Shown piece after piece: positions 52,319 through 60,940 of a stretch of DNA of 64,000 bases. A program made the translations under genes and the position numbers. The DNA is from JAHIGH01 sp964564035 (GTDB lineage: Bacteria; Patescibacteriota; Microgenomatia; Levybacterales; UBA12049). The notes beneath the pieces are model-generated. The model ran no database searches and had not been told where the DNA came from. It saw only the letters and a list, made by a program, of their open reading frames with translations. The first letter of the stretch is position 1; each line of letters opens with the position of its first letter. The stretch covers positions 21,921 through 85,920 of the forward strand of contig CAZLZN010000001.1 of assembly GCA_964564035.1 (NCBI GenBank), given 5' to 3'.

Positions 52319-53032
52319 ATGGACAAAAAAGCACTAATTCTCGAATCACGATTCTCCCTCCCTCCAAATTTTCTCGGATACTGCGGCCAAAAAACAGCAC
52401 ACGAGAATTTCAAAAAGTGCATAACTGCAGGCGACTGCACGGGCGTCCCCCGGGAGGTCACCAAATTCATCGTGTTATATCCTTATCTGAAAACTTTATC
52501 CTCTGTAACCGGACTATCTGAATTATCCTATCCCGTAGTAGAAAGTTACTGGTTCGGAAACGATAAGCTCAGTCTTGCCAAAAACGAACACTACGATCTG
52601 CTCCTCGACAACTTTCTCCGGCAAGGCGTGCCCGATTTTTTCGTGGAAGAATTACGAGCTAAAAAACCGACAGTATTTATACCAAGCCACCTGTTCCACG
52701 TACTCCATATCGGAGTAGGCCGCGCAAGTGGTGCTGTACCCTTCAACATGGACTCAATAAACAACTGCATGATCCGCTGGGGCAAAATTATTGAAATTAC
52801 AAACAACTCCGCTCTTGTTGATCTCCATTCGCTAAAAACAAACAAAACCGGCTATGTTCTCTTTAAGCACAAAGAAGTAATACCTATCGATCACGAATTA
52901 ACTCCCGGACTCAAACAAAACCAAACTGTTGCTGTTCACTGGAAATTAATTGTCAAAAAATTGACATCCGAGGAAACTGAAAAATTGGACTATTGGACTA
53001 AAAAAGTCATTAGTATTATCAAACCCGCATGA
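52319..53032 (+). CDS. Hydrogenase-neighbour protein (DUF6390-like)
   Basis: A 237-residue soluble protein starting with PPNFLGYCGQKTAHENFKKC and containing VTKFIVLYPYLKTLSSVTG, PVVESYWFGND, PSHLFHVLHIGVGR and CMIRWGKIIE. I recall this layout from proteins labelled DUF6390 that are encoded beside [NiFe] hydrogenases, with moderate certainty. CxRWGKI near residue 145 followed by beta strands resembles HypC-like barrels (compare CIAAPGKV), so a maturation role is possible. Unproven. Confidence 0.6.
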   Translation: MDKKALILESRFSLPPNFLGYCGQKTAHENFKKCITAGDCTGVPREVTKFIVLYPYLKTLSSVTGLSELSYPVVESYWFGNDKLSLAKNEHYDLLLDNFLRQGVPDFFVEELRAKKPTVFIPSHLFHVLHIGVGRASGAVPFNMDSINNCMIRWGKIIEITNNSALVDLHSLKTNKTGYVLFKHKEVIPIDHELTPGLKQNQTVAVHWKLIVKKLTSEETEKLDYWTKKVISIIKPA

Positions 53033-53040
53033 TCTATAAT

Positions 53041-53958
53041 TTATGCCGCTTGAGCTATGCGCTCTTGTTTGACAGTGCGGATTGCCGAATACCCGAATAG
53101 TGCGGCTCCGGCTATTATCAGAACAGCTTGAATTCCAAGCTCAGCCGGCCACTTTTGAGTAACAAATACTGCTGACAGTGCGTTTGTCACAAGAGTAGAT
53201 GATACCAAAATCGACGTGACGAGTGTAGCAGGCGCAAATCTCAGCGCCCTATACCATGTCATGACATAACCGAGAAGCGTTACCATAGTAATTATCATCC
53301 ACATAATTTGTGAATTTTCCAAACTGAACACGCTCCCCAATGCCGCAGGCGCCACCATGAAAGACGCCCCAAGCAGAATCAGGGATCCAAAGCCCATCCT
53401 CGCAGCGGTAACAATATCCGGATCAACTGTCGGCAGAATTTTTTTAGCAAGCACATTCTCAACCGCCCAAAATATTGTCGCTATCAATACCAAAAACTCT
53501 CCCTCCATAAGCGTAAATCCCTGAAAACCTCCTACAAAAACATTCGCGCCAAACAGTATTAGAACAGCCAGGATCTGCAGCTTGCTAAGCCTCTCCTTAA
53601 GAAGCGGGATCGCCATGATCGCAACCCAAATAATAAGGGTTTTATGGATAATCGCGGCGTTTATCGCCGGAATTTGAGTAAGACCGGTAAAATAAAGATA
53701 AAACGGTATCGTGCCTCCGATTATCCCTATCAGCGCCAAATAAACTATTTCCCTTTTATTTAATTTTCCGAACAGCTTCCACTTTCGGCTCGCGAGAATT
53801 ACTGCGGCTATCAAAAGCCCTACGCCGAGATTTTTCACCGTAGTAAAAACCAAGGGAGGCTGTATCGCCGTTACTGCAAATTTATTCACAAAAATTGCAA
53901 CACCTGAAATAACAGACGTCATGAGGGAAAAATAAATACCTTTTTTAATATTGGACAT
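53041..53958 (-). CDS. EamA/DMT-family transporter
   Basis: A 305-residue ten-helix permease with the two EamA repeats: GVAIFVNKFAVTAIQPP ... VFTTVKNLGVG and IIGGTIPFYLYFTGLTQIPA in the first, GEFLVLIATIFWAVENVLAKK and LRFAPATLVTSILVSS in the second (motifs shortened here). Substrate unknown, often metabolites or amino acids. ATG at 53958 preferred to a TTG five codons earlier. Confidence 0.88.
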   Translation of the reverse strand: MSNIKKGIYFSLMTSVISGVAIFVNKFAVTAIQPPLVFTTVKNLGVGLLIAAVILASRKWKLFGKLNKREIVYLALIGIIGGTIPFYLYFTGLTQIPAINAAIIHKTLIIWVAIMAIPLLKERLSKLQILAVLILFGANVFVGGFQGFTLMEGEFLVLIATIFWAVENVLAKKILPTVDPDIVTAARMGFGSLILLGASFMVAPAALGSVFSLENSQIMWMIITMVTLLGYVMTWYRALRFAPATLVTSILVSSTLVTNALSAVFVTQKWPAELGIQAVLIIAGAALFGYSAIRTVKQERIAQAA

Positions 53959-54031
53959 ATAATTAATGCTCAATTCCCAACTATTTCTCTTTAAGTATAC
54001 AGAACATACATCTACAAAATCAATACAGCTA

Positions 54032-54060
54032 TTGACATAAATTTTTATTTAATATAAAGT
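54032..54060 (+). promoter_or_regulatory. Promoter of the methionine operon
   Basis: TTGACA (54032-54037), 17-base spacer, TAAAGT (54055-54060; a TATAAA overlaps). Transcription should start about 54066, exactly at riboswitch stem P1. Confidence 0.7.
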
Positions 54061-54065
54061 TATTA

Positions 54066-54161
54066 CTAATCAAGAGTGATGGGGAGAGAATTGGCTCAAC
54101 GATCCATCCGGCAACCCCGCTAAGCGGGGTGCCAAACCCAAACCCGTGAGGGAAGGATTAG
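54066..54161 (+). promoter_or_regulatory. SAM-I (S-box) riboswitch aptamer
   Basis: Stem P1 is CTAATC (54066-54071) with GATTAG (54156-54161). AAGAGTGATGGGGAGAGA, the TGGCTC/GATCC arm and CCGGCAACC follow the S-box core order; P3 is ACCCCGC-TAA-GCGGGGT; then GGTGCCAAACCC and a short P4. Binding of SAM is expected to favour P1 and so the downstream terminator. Controls metF-like and split metE genes. Confidence 0.9.
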
Positions 54162-54187
54162 CTCCGATTATTTCGGGGAAACATCTT

Positions 54188-54210
54188 ACCCCGCTCGGCG
54201 GGGTTTTTTT
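54188..54210 (+). terminator. S-box expression platform: intrinsic terminator abutting the start codon
   Basis: ACCCCGC-TCG-GCGGGGT then T7 and the metF-like ATG. The 3' arm GCGGGG sits seven bases before the ATG and may be the ribosome site too. Its two arms are identical to the P3 arms at 54114-54130. Confidence 0.88.
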
Positions 54211-55164
54211 ATGGACAAATCAAATTCATTATCTTTTAAAATAAGAAACAAGCGCCCATGCGTCTTGTTTGAACTGGTTCCTCCGCCGGCAGAATACAAA
54301 AAAAACATAATCAATGAGTCTCTCGCGTCTCTCACCCAAATTTTGACCCGCACATCAGTCGACGGCATAAATATTCCGGAAGTAATTGATGAACATCGAA
54401 ACGGTGAGAGGGTGAATAAAATTCCCGACAAGCTCGAGCCTCGAATATTAGCAAAGTATCTGCACGGCCTGGGCTTAGACAATATAATAATTAACCGGCC
54501 CGTAGTTTATTCCCCCTGGGATCTTCAAATGAAATGGCTCAAAGAAACATATTCCAAATTCAAAATTAAAAACTTTGTTCTGGTAGGCGGCGAATCATCC
54601 GGCACCGAATATCCCGGATATTCGGTAAACAAAACAGCGCTGGAAATTTCCGTGTCCCAAAAAGATCTCTTTCCTGACATTCTTCTTGGCGGCATTACGA
54701 TACCGGGTAGAAAAAATGAAGCTGACAGATTATATAAAAAAACACAAAACGGAATTAACTTTTTCACGACGCAAATAATTTATGATTCAAGATCCATAAC
54801 AAAACTGCTCGCCGCTTACTGGAAAATATGCATTGCAAAAAAAGAAAAACCCAAAATGATATTTCTCAGCTTCGCGCCTGTAATCACAAAAAAAGACATT
54901 GAGCTTCTGCTATGGTTGGGAGTTAAAATTCCGCAATCCACTTTGAAACAGCTGAAAAATGGCTGGCTCGGCGTCGGACACAGATCAACCAAAATCTGCA
55001 TAGATATTCTAAAAGATATCTTTTCGTTTATAAAAAAATATGATATAAGTATACCTGTCGGCCTGAATATAGGTTATGTCAACAGAAATAACTTTGAATT
55101 TTCACTTGAATTTCTGGATAAATTAAGTCAGGTCTATCTGAAAGAAATAAAAAATAATAAATAA
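54211..55164 (+). CDS. Methylenetetrahydrofolate reductase-like protein (MetF family)
   Basis: A 317-residue barrel protein, diverged MetF. FELVPPPAEYKKN replaces the usual FEFxPPK start; VDGINIPEVID, FVLVGGESSG (flavin-binding GGE/D) and FFTTQIIYD (FxxTQ) are family blocks. It would reduce methylene-THF to methyl-THF for the MetE proteins encoded next. First gene after the S-box terminator; the ATG follows the T-run directly. It lacks some canonical MetF residues, so substrate assignment is from motif and operon. Confidence 0.83.
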   Translation: MDKSNSLSFKIRNKRPCVLFELVPPPAEYKKNIINESLASLTQILTRTSVDGINIPEVIDEHRNGERVNKIPDKLEPRILAKYLHGLGLDNIIINRPVVYSPWDLQMKWLKETYSKFKIKNFVLVGGESSGTEYPGYSVNKTALEISVSQKDLFPDILLGGITIPGRKNEADRLYKKTQNGINFFTTQIIYDSRSITKLLAAYWKICIAKKEKPKMIFLSFAPVITKKDIELLLWLGVKIPQSTLKQLKNGWLGVGHRSTKICIDILKDIFSFIKKYDISIPVGLNIGYVNRNNFEFSLEFLDKLSQVYLKEIKNNK

Positions 55165-55167
55165 AAT

Positions 55168-56124
55168 ATGGCAACCGTAAAAACATACATACATGGCATT
55201 TACCCGCGCTCAAATGACCTGATCCAGACTAGCAGAGAACTGATCCGCAAAAAGAAAAAAGAATCGGATTATCTGTCTCAGCTAAAAAAAGATTTTTTAA
55301 ATTTGCAGCAAATTCAAAAATCTAATAATTTCGATTACATAGAAGACGGAAAATTGAATTGGCACGACATATTCCGGCCTATCGTCGAATCAGCTTCAGG
55401 TTTCAAAATCGGCGCGCTGACCAGATGGTTTGACAACAATTGTTTTTTCAGGCAACCCGTCGCGGCAGGCAAATTAAAACTCGACAAAAATAAACTGGAT
55501 AAATTATTTCCAAGAATTACGCCTGAAAAAAAATGGAAAGTTACGCTTCCTTCCCCTTTTACTTTCGCGCGCCTAACCCTGAACGAAACTGGTACTTCAT
55601 TTGAAAATCTGCTTGATCAAATTACTGAAATAATCTCGGAAATTATCAGCTACCTTGATAAAAAAGGGGTAAATTTTGTACAGCTGAATGAACCCTTCCT
55701 GCCCTATCAAGGTGTGAGCAATCAGGATATTACTTTATTCAACAAAATGATCAAAAAACTTGAATCAAAAAAAGGCAAACTCGCAATCGCTTTGCATCTA
55801 TACTTTGGTGATGCCGGACCTGTTTTAAAAAAACTCGACAAAAATAAATTCATAGATATCATCGGGATAGATTTTTACAAAACAGCCCTCACCTCTATCC
55901 CCAAAAATTTTGACTATGCACTGGCCGCGGGCATAGTCGACGGCAGGAACTCACTTATCGAAGACCAAAAAACGCTGAAAAAATTTATAAACGACGCGGT
56001 AGAGCACCTCAAGCTCGAGGAGATTTATATTACAAACAACTCCGACTTGGACTTGTTGCCCGAAACGATAGCATCCAAAAAAATTGAAATACTCTCAGGT
56101 ATAAAAAACTTATACAATAAATAA
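55168..56124 (+). CDS. MetE N-domain-like protein (half of a split methionine synthase)
   Basis: A 318-residue barrel protein. It resembles the N-terminal barrel of MetE, which is a decayed duplicate of the catalytic barrel: LPSPFTFARLTLNETG, VNFVQLNEPFLPYQG and IALHLYFGDAGPVLKKL. At the position of the zinc HxC it has HLYFGD, so there is no Cys ligand and no zinc site. It probably pairs with the catalytic half encoded two bases later and helps bind methyl-folate. Confidence 0.75.
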   Translation: MATVKTYIHGIYPRSNDLIQTSRELIRKKKKESDYLSQLKKDFLNLQQIQKSNNFDYIEDGKLNWHDIFRPIVESASGFKIGALTRWFDNNCFFRQPVAAGKLKLDKNKLDKLFPRITPEKKWKVTLPSPFTFARLTLNETGTSFENLLDQITEIISEIISYLDKKGVNFVQLNEPFLPYQGVSNQDITLFNKMIKKLESKKGKLAIALHLYFGDAGPVLKKLDKNKFIDIIGIDFYKTALTSIPKNFDYALAAGIVDGRNSLIEDQKTLKKFINDAVEHLKLEEIYITNNSDLDLLPETIASKKIEILSGIKNLYNK

Positions 56125-56125
56125 T

Positions 56126-57271
56126 ATGAAACAATTTATAACTCATGAAATAGGAAGCCTTGCCAAAGTCGAATGGCTCCGCAAGCTCAACATGAATAAT
56201 CCGATAGACTCCAAAGATATCGAATGGGCTGAAAACTGGGGCAAAAGACTATCCCTGCGCTACAAGCCTCTCCTCGCGATTCTCGCCAAGAAAAAATATT
56301 CGGAAACAGACAAAAACGAGCTTCGCAAATGGGCATCAATTTACGGCGTAGGCATTTTGGACAAAGCAGGGATCGATGTTGTTTATGACGGAGAACAGCA
56401 AAGAAGCGAAATGTACCAATATCCTGTTAATAAATCTACAGGATTCTTATTCCGCGGCTGGGTCAAATCCTTCGACAACAGATACTACCGCAAGGCATCC
56501 TGCGTCGCCCGCCCCAAAGTCAAAGAGCCGTGGCACACGCAAGAATATGAATTACTAACTTCGATCACAAACAAAAGGATCAAAATTCCTGTCACCGGCG
56601 CATACACACTGGCGGCCTGGTCATTTGATGAATACTACGGCAAAAATGCCCAAGCTCTCGGAAGTATTAGTAGTCTGAAGGACAAACAAAAAGCCCGCCG
56701 CGAATTCATATTAGATATTGCCAGAAATCTCGTCAGGCCCAATCTCAAAATGCTTCTCGACGCCGGCGCGGATTGGATTCAGATAGACGAACCGGCAGCG
56801 ACAACTGTCCCCGGCGAAACCGATCTGTTTGTCGAATCATTCAACGAATCCGTCAAAGGCCTCAAGGGTGAATTCAGCGTCCATATCTGCTTCTCGGATT
56901 ACCGCCTGCTGTTCCCTCACATTCAAAAAATGGAAAACTGCAGCCAATATGCGCTTGAATTCTCAAATCGGGATTCCTTGAAGCTCGGCACCAAAGAAGG
57001 AGACCGTCCCGGATATGAGATACTGAAATGGTTCAAAAAATACAAAATCCCGTCCCGCATCGGCCTGGGAGTAACAGATATTCACACGGATTTCATGGAA
57101 TCACCCGAGCTGGTCAGAGACAGAATTTTATACTCCGTAAAAGTTCTCGGTGACCCCGCCCTGATCGACCCCACTCCGGACTGCGGACTTAGAACCAGGA
57201 CATGGGACGTTTCATATGACAAACTCCGCGTTACAGTCGAAGGCTCCCGCCTCGCCGAAAAACACATCTGA
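56126..57271 (+). CDS. Cobalamin-independent methionine synthase catalytic domain (MetE C-half)
   Basis: A 381-residue protein with all zinc ligands: His253 and Cys255 in VHICFSDY, Glu278 in YALEFSNRD and Cys353 in PTPDCGLRTR. HEIGSLAKVEWLRK starts the barrel, and WIQIDEPAATTVPG holds the homocysteine-site residues. It transfers methyl to homocysteine. Full MetE has both halves in one chain of about 750 residues; here they are separate genes. Third gene of the S-box operon. Confidence 0.88.
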   Translation: MKQFITHEIGSLAKVEWLRKLNMNNPIDSKDIEWAENWGKRLSLRYKPLLAILAKKKYSETDKNELRKWASIYGVGILDKAGIDVVYDGEQQRSEMYQYPVNKSTGFLFRGWVKSFDNRYYRKASCVARPKVKEPWHTQEYELLTSITNKRIKIPVTGAYTLAAWSFDEYYGKNAQALGSISSLKDKQKARREFILDIARNLVRPNLKMLLDAGADWIQIDEPAATTVPGETDLFVESFNESVKGLKGEFSVHICFSDYRLLFPHIQKMENCSQYALEFSNRDSLKLGTKEGDRPGYEILKWFKKYKIPSRIGLGVTDIHTDFMESPELVRDRILYSVKVLGDPALIDPTPDCGLRTRTWDVSYDKLRVTVEGSRLAEKHI

Positions 57272-57284
57272 AATATTTTACTCC

Positions 57285-57315
57285 TTGACAGCACATATAT
57301 AATGTAGTCTACAAT
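57285..57315 (+). promoter_or_regulatory. topA promoter
   Basis: TTGACA (57285-57290) and TACAAT (57310-57315), spacer 19; ATG fifteen bases after the -10. Confidence 0.6.
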
Positions 57316-57330
57316 AAACACTTACGTCTT

Positions 57331-59403
57331 ATGAAAAACCTTGTCATCGTCGAATCCCCTACCAAAGCCAGAACCATCAGTAAATTCCTGGGTCCGGATT
57401 ATGAGATTAAGCCATCAATGGGTCATATAATTGATCTTCCCAAAAGCAAACTCGGCGTGGCAGTTGATGACAGTTTCAAACCCCAATATGAAATAGTTGA
57501 AGATAAGAAAAAAATAATTACCGAACTTGCGAGACTCGCTAAATCAGCCGAAACCATCATTCTCGCGACCGACCCTGACCGCGAAGGAGAAGCGATCGCC
57601 GCCAACATCAAAGATATCCTCTTGGCGGATAAAAAACTCAAACTAAAAAAAGAAAAATTCAGACGGATTGTATTTCACGAAATCACCAAAGAAGCTATCA
57701 CCGACGCGCTCACTGCTCCGCGCGGAGTTGACGAAAATCTGGTCAATGCCCAAACGGCGCGCCGCATACTGGACCGCCTGGTCGGCTACCAGCTGTCACC
57801 CGTATTGTGGAAAAAAGTTAGGCGCGGATTATCAGCGGGACGTGTCCAAAGCGTTGCGCTTAGGCTAATTGTAGAACGGGAGCGCGAAATAGAAAAGTTT
57901 TCCAAAGAACCATATTGGACAATTCACGCGCTTTTTAAACAGCAAGCGCCAGGTAAATCAGCCAAACAAAGCAAGACTGTCCCTGAAATCGAGTTTTCAT
58001 TAGTCGAAATTGATAACAGCAAAATTGAGGCGTCACAAACATTTCCCCTATATGACGGTGAATACAGAGTCACAAAAACAATTATCGACAGCCTGAAAAA
58101 AGCTGATAATTTTATACAAGATATACAAACAAAATCCTTTATTGTCGCCGACGTCATCACAAAACAGATCCGCAGAGGCCCGTATCCTCCGTATACTACA
58201 TCTACTCTTCAGCAGGATGCATCAAGAAGATACGGATTTTCCGGCAAAAGAACAATGAGTCTCGCCCAAAAACTATACGAAGAAGGATTTATCACCTATC
58301 ATAGAACCGATTCTGTAATACTCTCCACATCTGCAGTAAACAAAATCAGAAGTTATGTCGAAAAAACACATGGAGCAAAATATATCCCGGCAGAACCGCG
58401 CCTGTTCTCATCCAAACAAAAACTGGCTCAGGAAGCACACGAAGGAATCAGGCCGACCAAAATCAATATCACCGATATCGCTCTGGAAGAAGGTTTTACT
58501 CAGGACCATAAAAAACTCTATGACCTCGTCTGGAAGCGCGCGGTAGCCTCACAAATGAGTGACGCGCTAATAGAATCTACAACCGTTTATGCTGACTCTT
58601 CGCAAGCCGGAAACAGCACATATCGCTTCAAAACATCCGGATCGGTACTATTATTTGATGGCTTTCTAAAACTTACTCCACAGGCCCTTCAGGACAACCG
58701 TCTGCCGGTTTTTACAGCAAATGAAAAATTAGACCTCAAAGCACTCAACTCGGTAGCGCATGAAACACTGCCCCCGCCGCGTTACAACGAAGCCTCCCTC
58801 ATTGCCGCGCTTGAAGAAAAAGGGATCGGCAGACCTTCCACATACGCATCAATAATTTCCACTCTCAACGACCGTGCCTATATCGAACGTGTAGAAAAAC
58901 GCTTTGAAGCAACACCTGTCGGTATCGCCGTCAATGACTTTTTAGTCAAAAACTTCTCATCAATTGACGATATTCCGTTTACGGCCGACATGGAAGACAA
59001 GCTCGACAATATCGCTCACGGCAAAACCGAATGGATCAGCATGATGAATGATTTTTATAATCCATTCAAAAAGAAATTAAGCGAAGTTGAAGGCGCGGAT
59101 AGAGTCAAAATCCAAACCGAAGAAATTGACGAAAAATGCCCGGAATGCACTGCACCTCTGATTATCCGGTTCGGCCGTTTTGGAAAATTTATATCCTGCA
59201 GTAAATTTCCCGAATGTAAGTTTACCAAACCTTATGTTCTGGAAACCAGACAGCCCTGCCCCAAATGCGGAAATTTGCCAGCCGGCAAGCAGGGAAAAGT
59301 AATTATCAAAAAAACCCGCAAAGGCCGCAAATTCTTCGGATGCTCCAACTACCCGGCCTGCAACTTCGCCGCCTGGAAATTGGAAGATATCAAGAAGAAA
59401 TAA
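57331..59403 (+). CDS. topA: DNA topoisomerase I with a repeat insertion in its zinc finger
   Basis: A 690-residue type IA topoisomerase that relaxes negative supercoils. The Toprim part has IVESPTKARTISKFLG and ATDPDREGEAIA; the catalytic Tyr is in GFITYHRTDS (about residue 320). Two C-terminal zinc ribbons: CPECTAPLIIRFGRFGKF with SCSKFPEC, and CPKCG ... FFGCSNYPAC. The second ribbon is interrupted after CPKCG by NLPAGKQ (59272-59294), a short palindromic repeat in frame. Confidence 0.95.
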   Translation: MKNLVIVESPTKARTISKFLGPDYEIKPSMGHIIDLPKSKLGVAVDDSFKPQYEIVEDKKKIITELARLAKSAETIILATDPDREGEAIAANIKDILLADKKLKLKKEKFRRIVFHEITKEAITDALTAPRGVDENLVNAQTARRILDRLVGYQLSPVLWKKVRRGLSAGRVQSVALRLIVEREREIEKFSKEPYWTIHALFKQQAPGKSAKQSKTVPEIEFSLVEIDNSKIEASQTFPLYDGEYRVTKTIIDSLKKADNFIQDIQTKSFIVADVITKQIRRGPYPPYTTSTLQQDASRRYGFSGKRTMSLAQKLYEEGFITYHRTDSVILSTSAVNKIRSYVEKTHGAKYIPAEPRLFSSKQKLAQEAHEGIRPTKINITDIALEEGFTQDHKKLYDLVWKRAVASQMSDALIESTTVYADSSQAGNSTYRFKTSGSVLLFDGFLKLTPQALQDNRLPVFTANEKLDLKALNSVAHETLPPPRYNEASLIAALEEKGIGRPSTYASIISTLNDRAYIERVEKRFEATPVGIAVNDFLVKNFSSIDDIPFTADMEDKLDNIAHGKTEWISMMNDFYNPFKKKLSEVEGADRVKIQTEEIDEKCPECTAPLIIRFGRFGKFISCSKFPECKFTKPYVLETRQPCPKCGNLPAGKQGKVIIKKTRKGRKFFGCSNYPACNFAAWKLEDIKKK
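59272..59294 (+). repeat. Short palindromic repeat inserted in topA
   Basis: TTGCC-AGCC-GGCAA core with AGCAGG; seven extra codons (NLPAGKQ) between CPKCG and GKVIIKK. Confidence 0.75.
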
Positions 59404-59422
59404 ACAAATAACCAAGTGGTCT

Positions 59423-60322
59423 TTACATACCTGAATTTAACTCTACAGGCTTATCAGGAGCGGATGAACCGCTTCCTGCGCATACAAACTCACACTTCGG
59501 CCCGGATCTTCCAACAAAACTGCCGTCAGGACACTGCATAGCATCCATAGTGCAAAACACGGCATCTCCCTGTTCCTGAGGAGACGGAGCAACACTCGCC
59601 TCCATACCCGCAGGATTATCAATCACTTTAAATGTTGACATAATCTCATCAAGTTGGCTCTTAAACTCATCAAGCGCAAACTGCGAATCAATTACGAACG
59701 TATACATCATTGTCCCCTCCGTAGTATCTGAAACGGCACGGATCAAAGTCTTGCCCTGAGCCATACAGTCTACATTCGTGTAGATCTTTGCGGGAATTGA
59801 GTTATTTATCATACTGTCAATCGGATCCTGCGTACGCTTAGGATCACAGACAGGATTGTTTTTAATTACCTGATCCAATGTAAATTTACCCTGAAGCTTA
59901 ACCGGCTCTATAAGTATTTTAAAATAACCTCCTGATTCGTCTAATTTTGATAACTGTATAGTTCCCTTACCGTCATTTTTAACATCAAGATCATAATTAT
60001 GCGGATACTCAATTGAAAATTTCCCGTCGGGTGACTCATAGGACACCATGGCTATATCGATATCATAACGCGATACATCATCCTCTATGATCGGTGTAAC
60101 CAAAATATTTGGACTATCGTTTTCTATATCGTTTTTAAATCTCGAGGGCGCAAAAAATACACCCGCCGCAACAATCGCGATCAAGATCGTAATACCCGCT
60201 GCAAGTCTCAGCATTGAATGCCGTTCAAAAAATGTAGGCGCCCTCAATAATTTTTCATCCCGGACCGGAAGCAGTTTTTCCCCGCTCGGCTCTATCAATT
60301 TCTTTTCATTTTTGGATTCCAT
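59423..60322 (-). CDS. Membrane-anchored exported protein with Kazal-like C-terminus
   Basis: A 299-residue protein. Cytoplasmic N-terminus, one helix (about 37-56), then an outside domain with SPDGKFSIEYPHNYDL, typical of PsbP-like lipoprotein domains. The C-terminal CTMDAMQCPDGSFVGRSGP and CEFVCAG is the Cys-rich module (Kazal-like) often seen in exported proteins of this group. Function unknown. Confidence 0.8.
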   Translation of the reverse strand: MESKNEKKLIEPSGEKLLPVRDEKLLRAPTFFERHSMLRLAAGITILIAIVAAGVFFAPSRFKNDIENDSPNILVTPIIEDDVSRYDIDIAMVSYESPDGKFSIEYPHNYDLDVKNDGKGTIQLSKLDESGGYFKILIEPVKLQGKFTLDQVIKNNPVCDPKRTQDPIDSMINNSIPAKIYTNVDCMAQGKTLIRAVSDTTEGTMMYTFVIDSQFALDEFKSQLDEIMSTFKVIDNPAGMEASVAPSPQEQGDAVFCTMDAMQCPDGSFVGRSGPKCEFVCAGSGSSAPDKPVELNSGM

Positions 60323-60381
60323 ATTAATAGTATTTCAAATCAGCATATAACTGTCAAATTTTTTAGAAGCAAACTGTAGTG

Positions 60382-60393
60382 TATAATATCAGC
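60382..60393 (+). promoter_or_regulatory. -10 element, leaderless arrangement
   Basis: TATAAT (60382-60387) plus six bases to the ATG of the methyltransferase gene. Confidence 0.6.
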
Positions 60394-60936
60394 ATGTTTA
60401 AGCTTGGAGCCAAAGAACTGCGCGTATCCAAATCCGACCCTGCAATTAAAAAAATACTTAAAAAAAATAGAGTTTTTATAATACTGGACAACGTACTGGA
60501 CACATATAATATCGGAGCAATTTTTAGACTGTCTGATGCCGTAGCGGCAGAAAAAGTACTGATTTGCGGTCAATCGGAAACTCCTCCCAACTCCAGAATC
60601 AAAAAAGCATCAATCAACACCACCGAATGGGTGGACTGGGAATATTTTCCCGACACGCAATCAGCTATAAAGTCACTTAGGGATCAAGTCAGCGGAATTA
60701 AAATCTATGCCGTGGAACAAGACTCAAAGAGTATTCCATATGATTCCATTAATTTTACGTTTCCGTTTGCCTTGATTGTCGGTCACGAGTCGGACGGAGT
60801 ATCCCCGCAAGCACTAAGCCTGGTCGATGGAATAATCGAAATACCCATGTGGGGAATTAATAAATCGCTAAACGTCATGGTTTCACTTGGTATTGTGCTG
60901 TTCGAAGCAATGAGCAAAGCTGCAATAAACAAATAA
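60394..60936 (+). CDS. TrmH/SpoU-family RNA 2'-O-methyltransferase
   Basis: A 180-residue SPOUT enzyme. The three family motifs are NVLDTYNIGAIFRLSDA (motif 1), FALIVGHESDGVS (motif 2) and IEIPMWGINKSLNVMVSLGIVLFE (motif 3, seen as IPMWGINKSLNV). It methylates ribose in tRNA or rRNA; which site is unknown. The ATG at 60394 is chosen from the -10 spacing. Confidence 0.92.
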   Translation: MFKLGAKELRVSKSDPAIKKILKKNRVFIILDNVLDTYNIGAIFRLSDAVAAEKVLICGQSETPPNSRIKKASINTTEWVDWEYFPDTQSAIKSLRDQVSGIKIYAVEQDSKSIPYDSINFTFPFALIVGHESDGVSPQALSLVDGIIEIPMWGINKSLNVMVSLGIVLFEAMSKAAINK

Positions 60937-60940
60937 CTCT

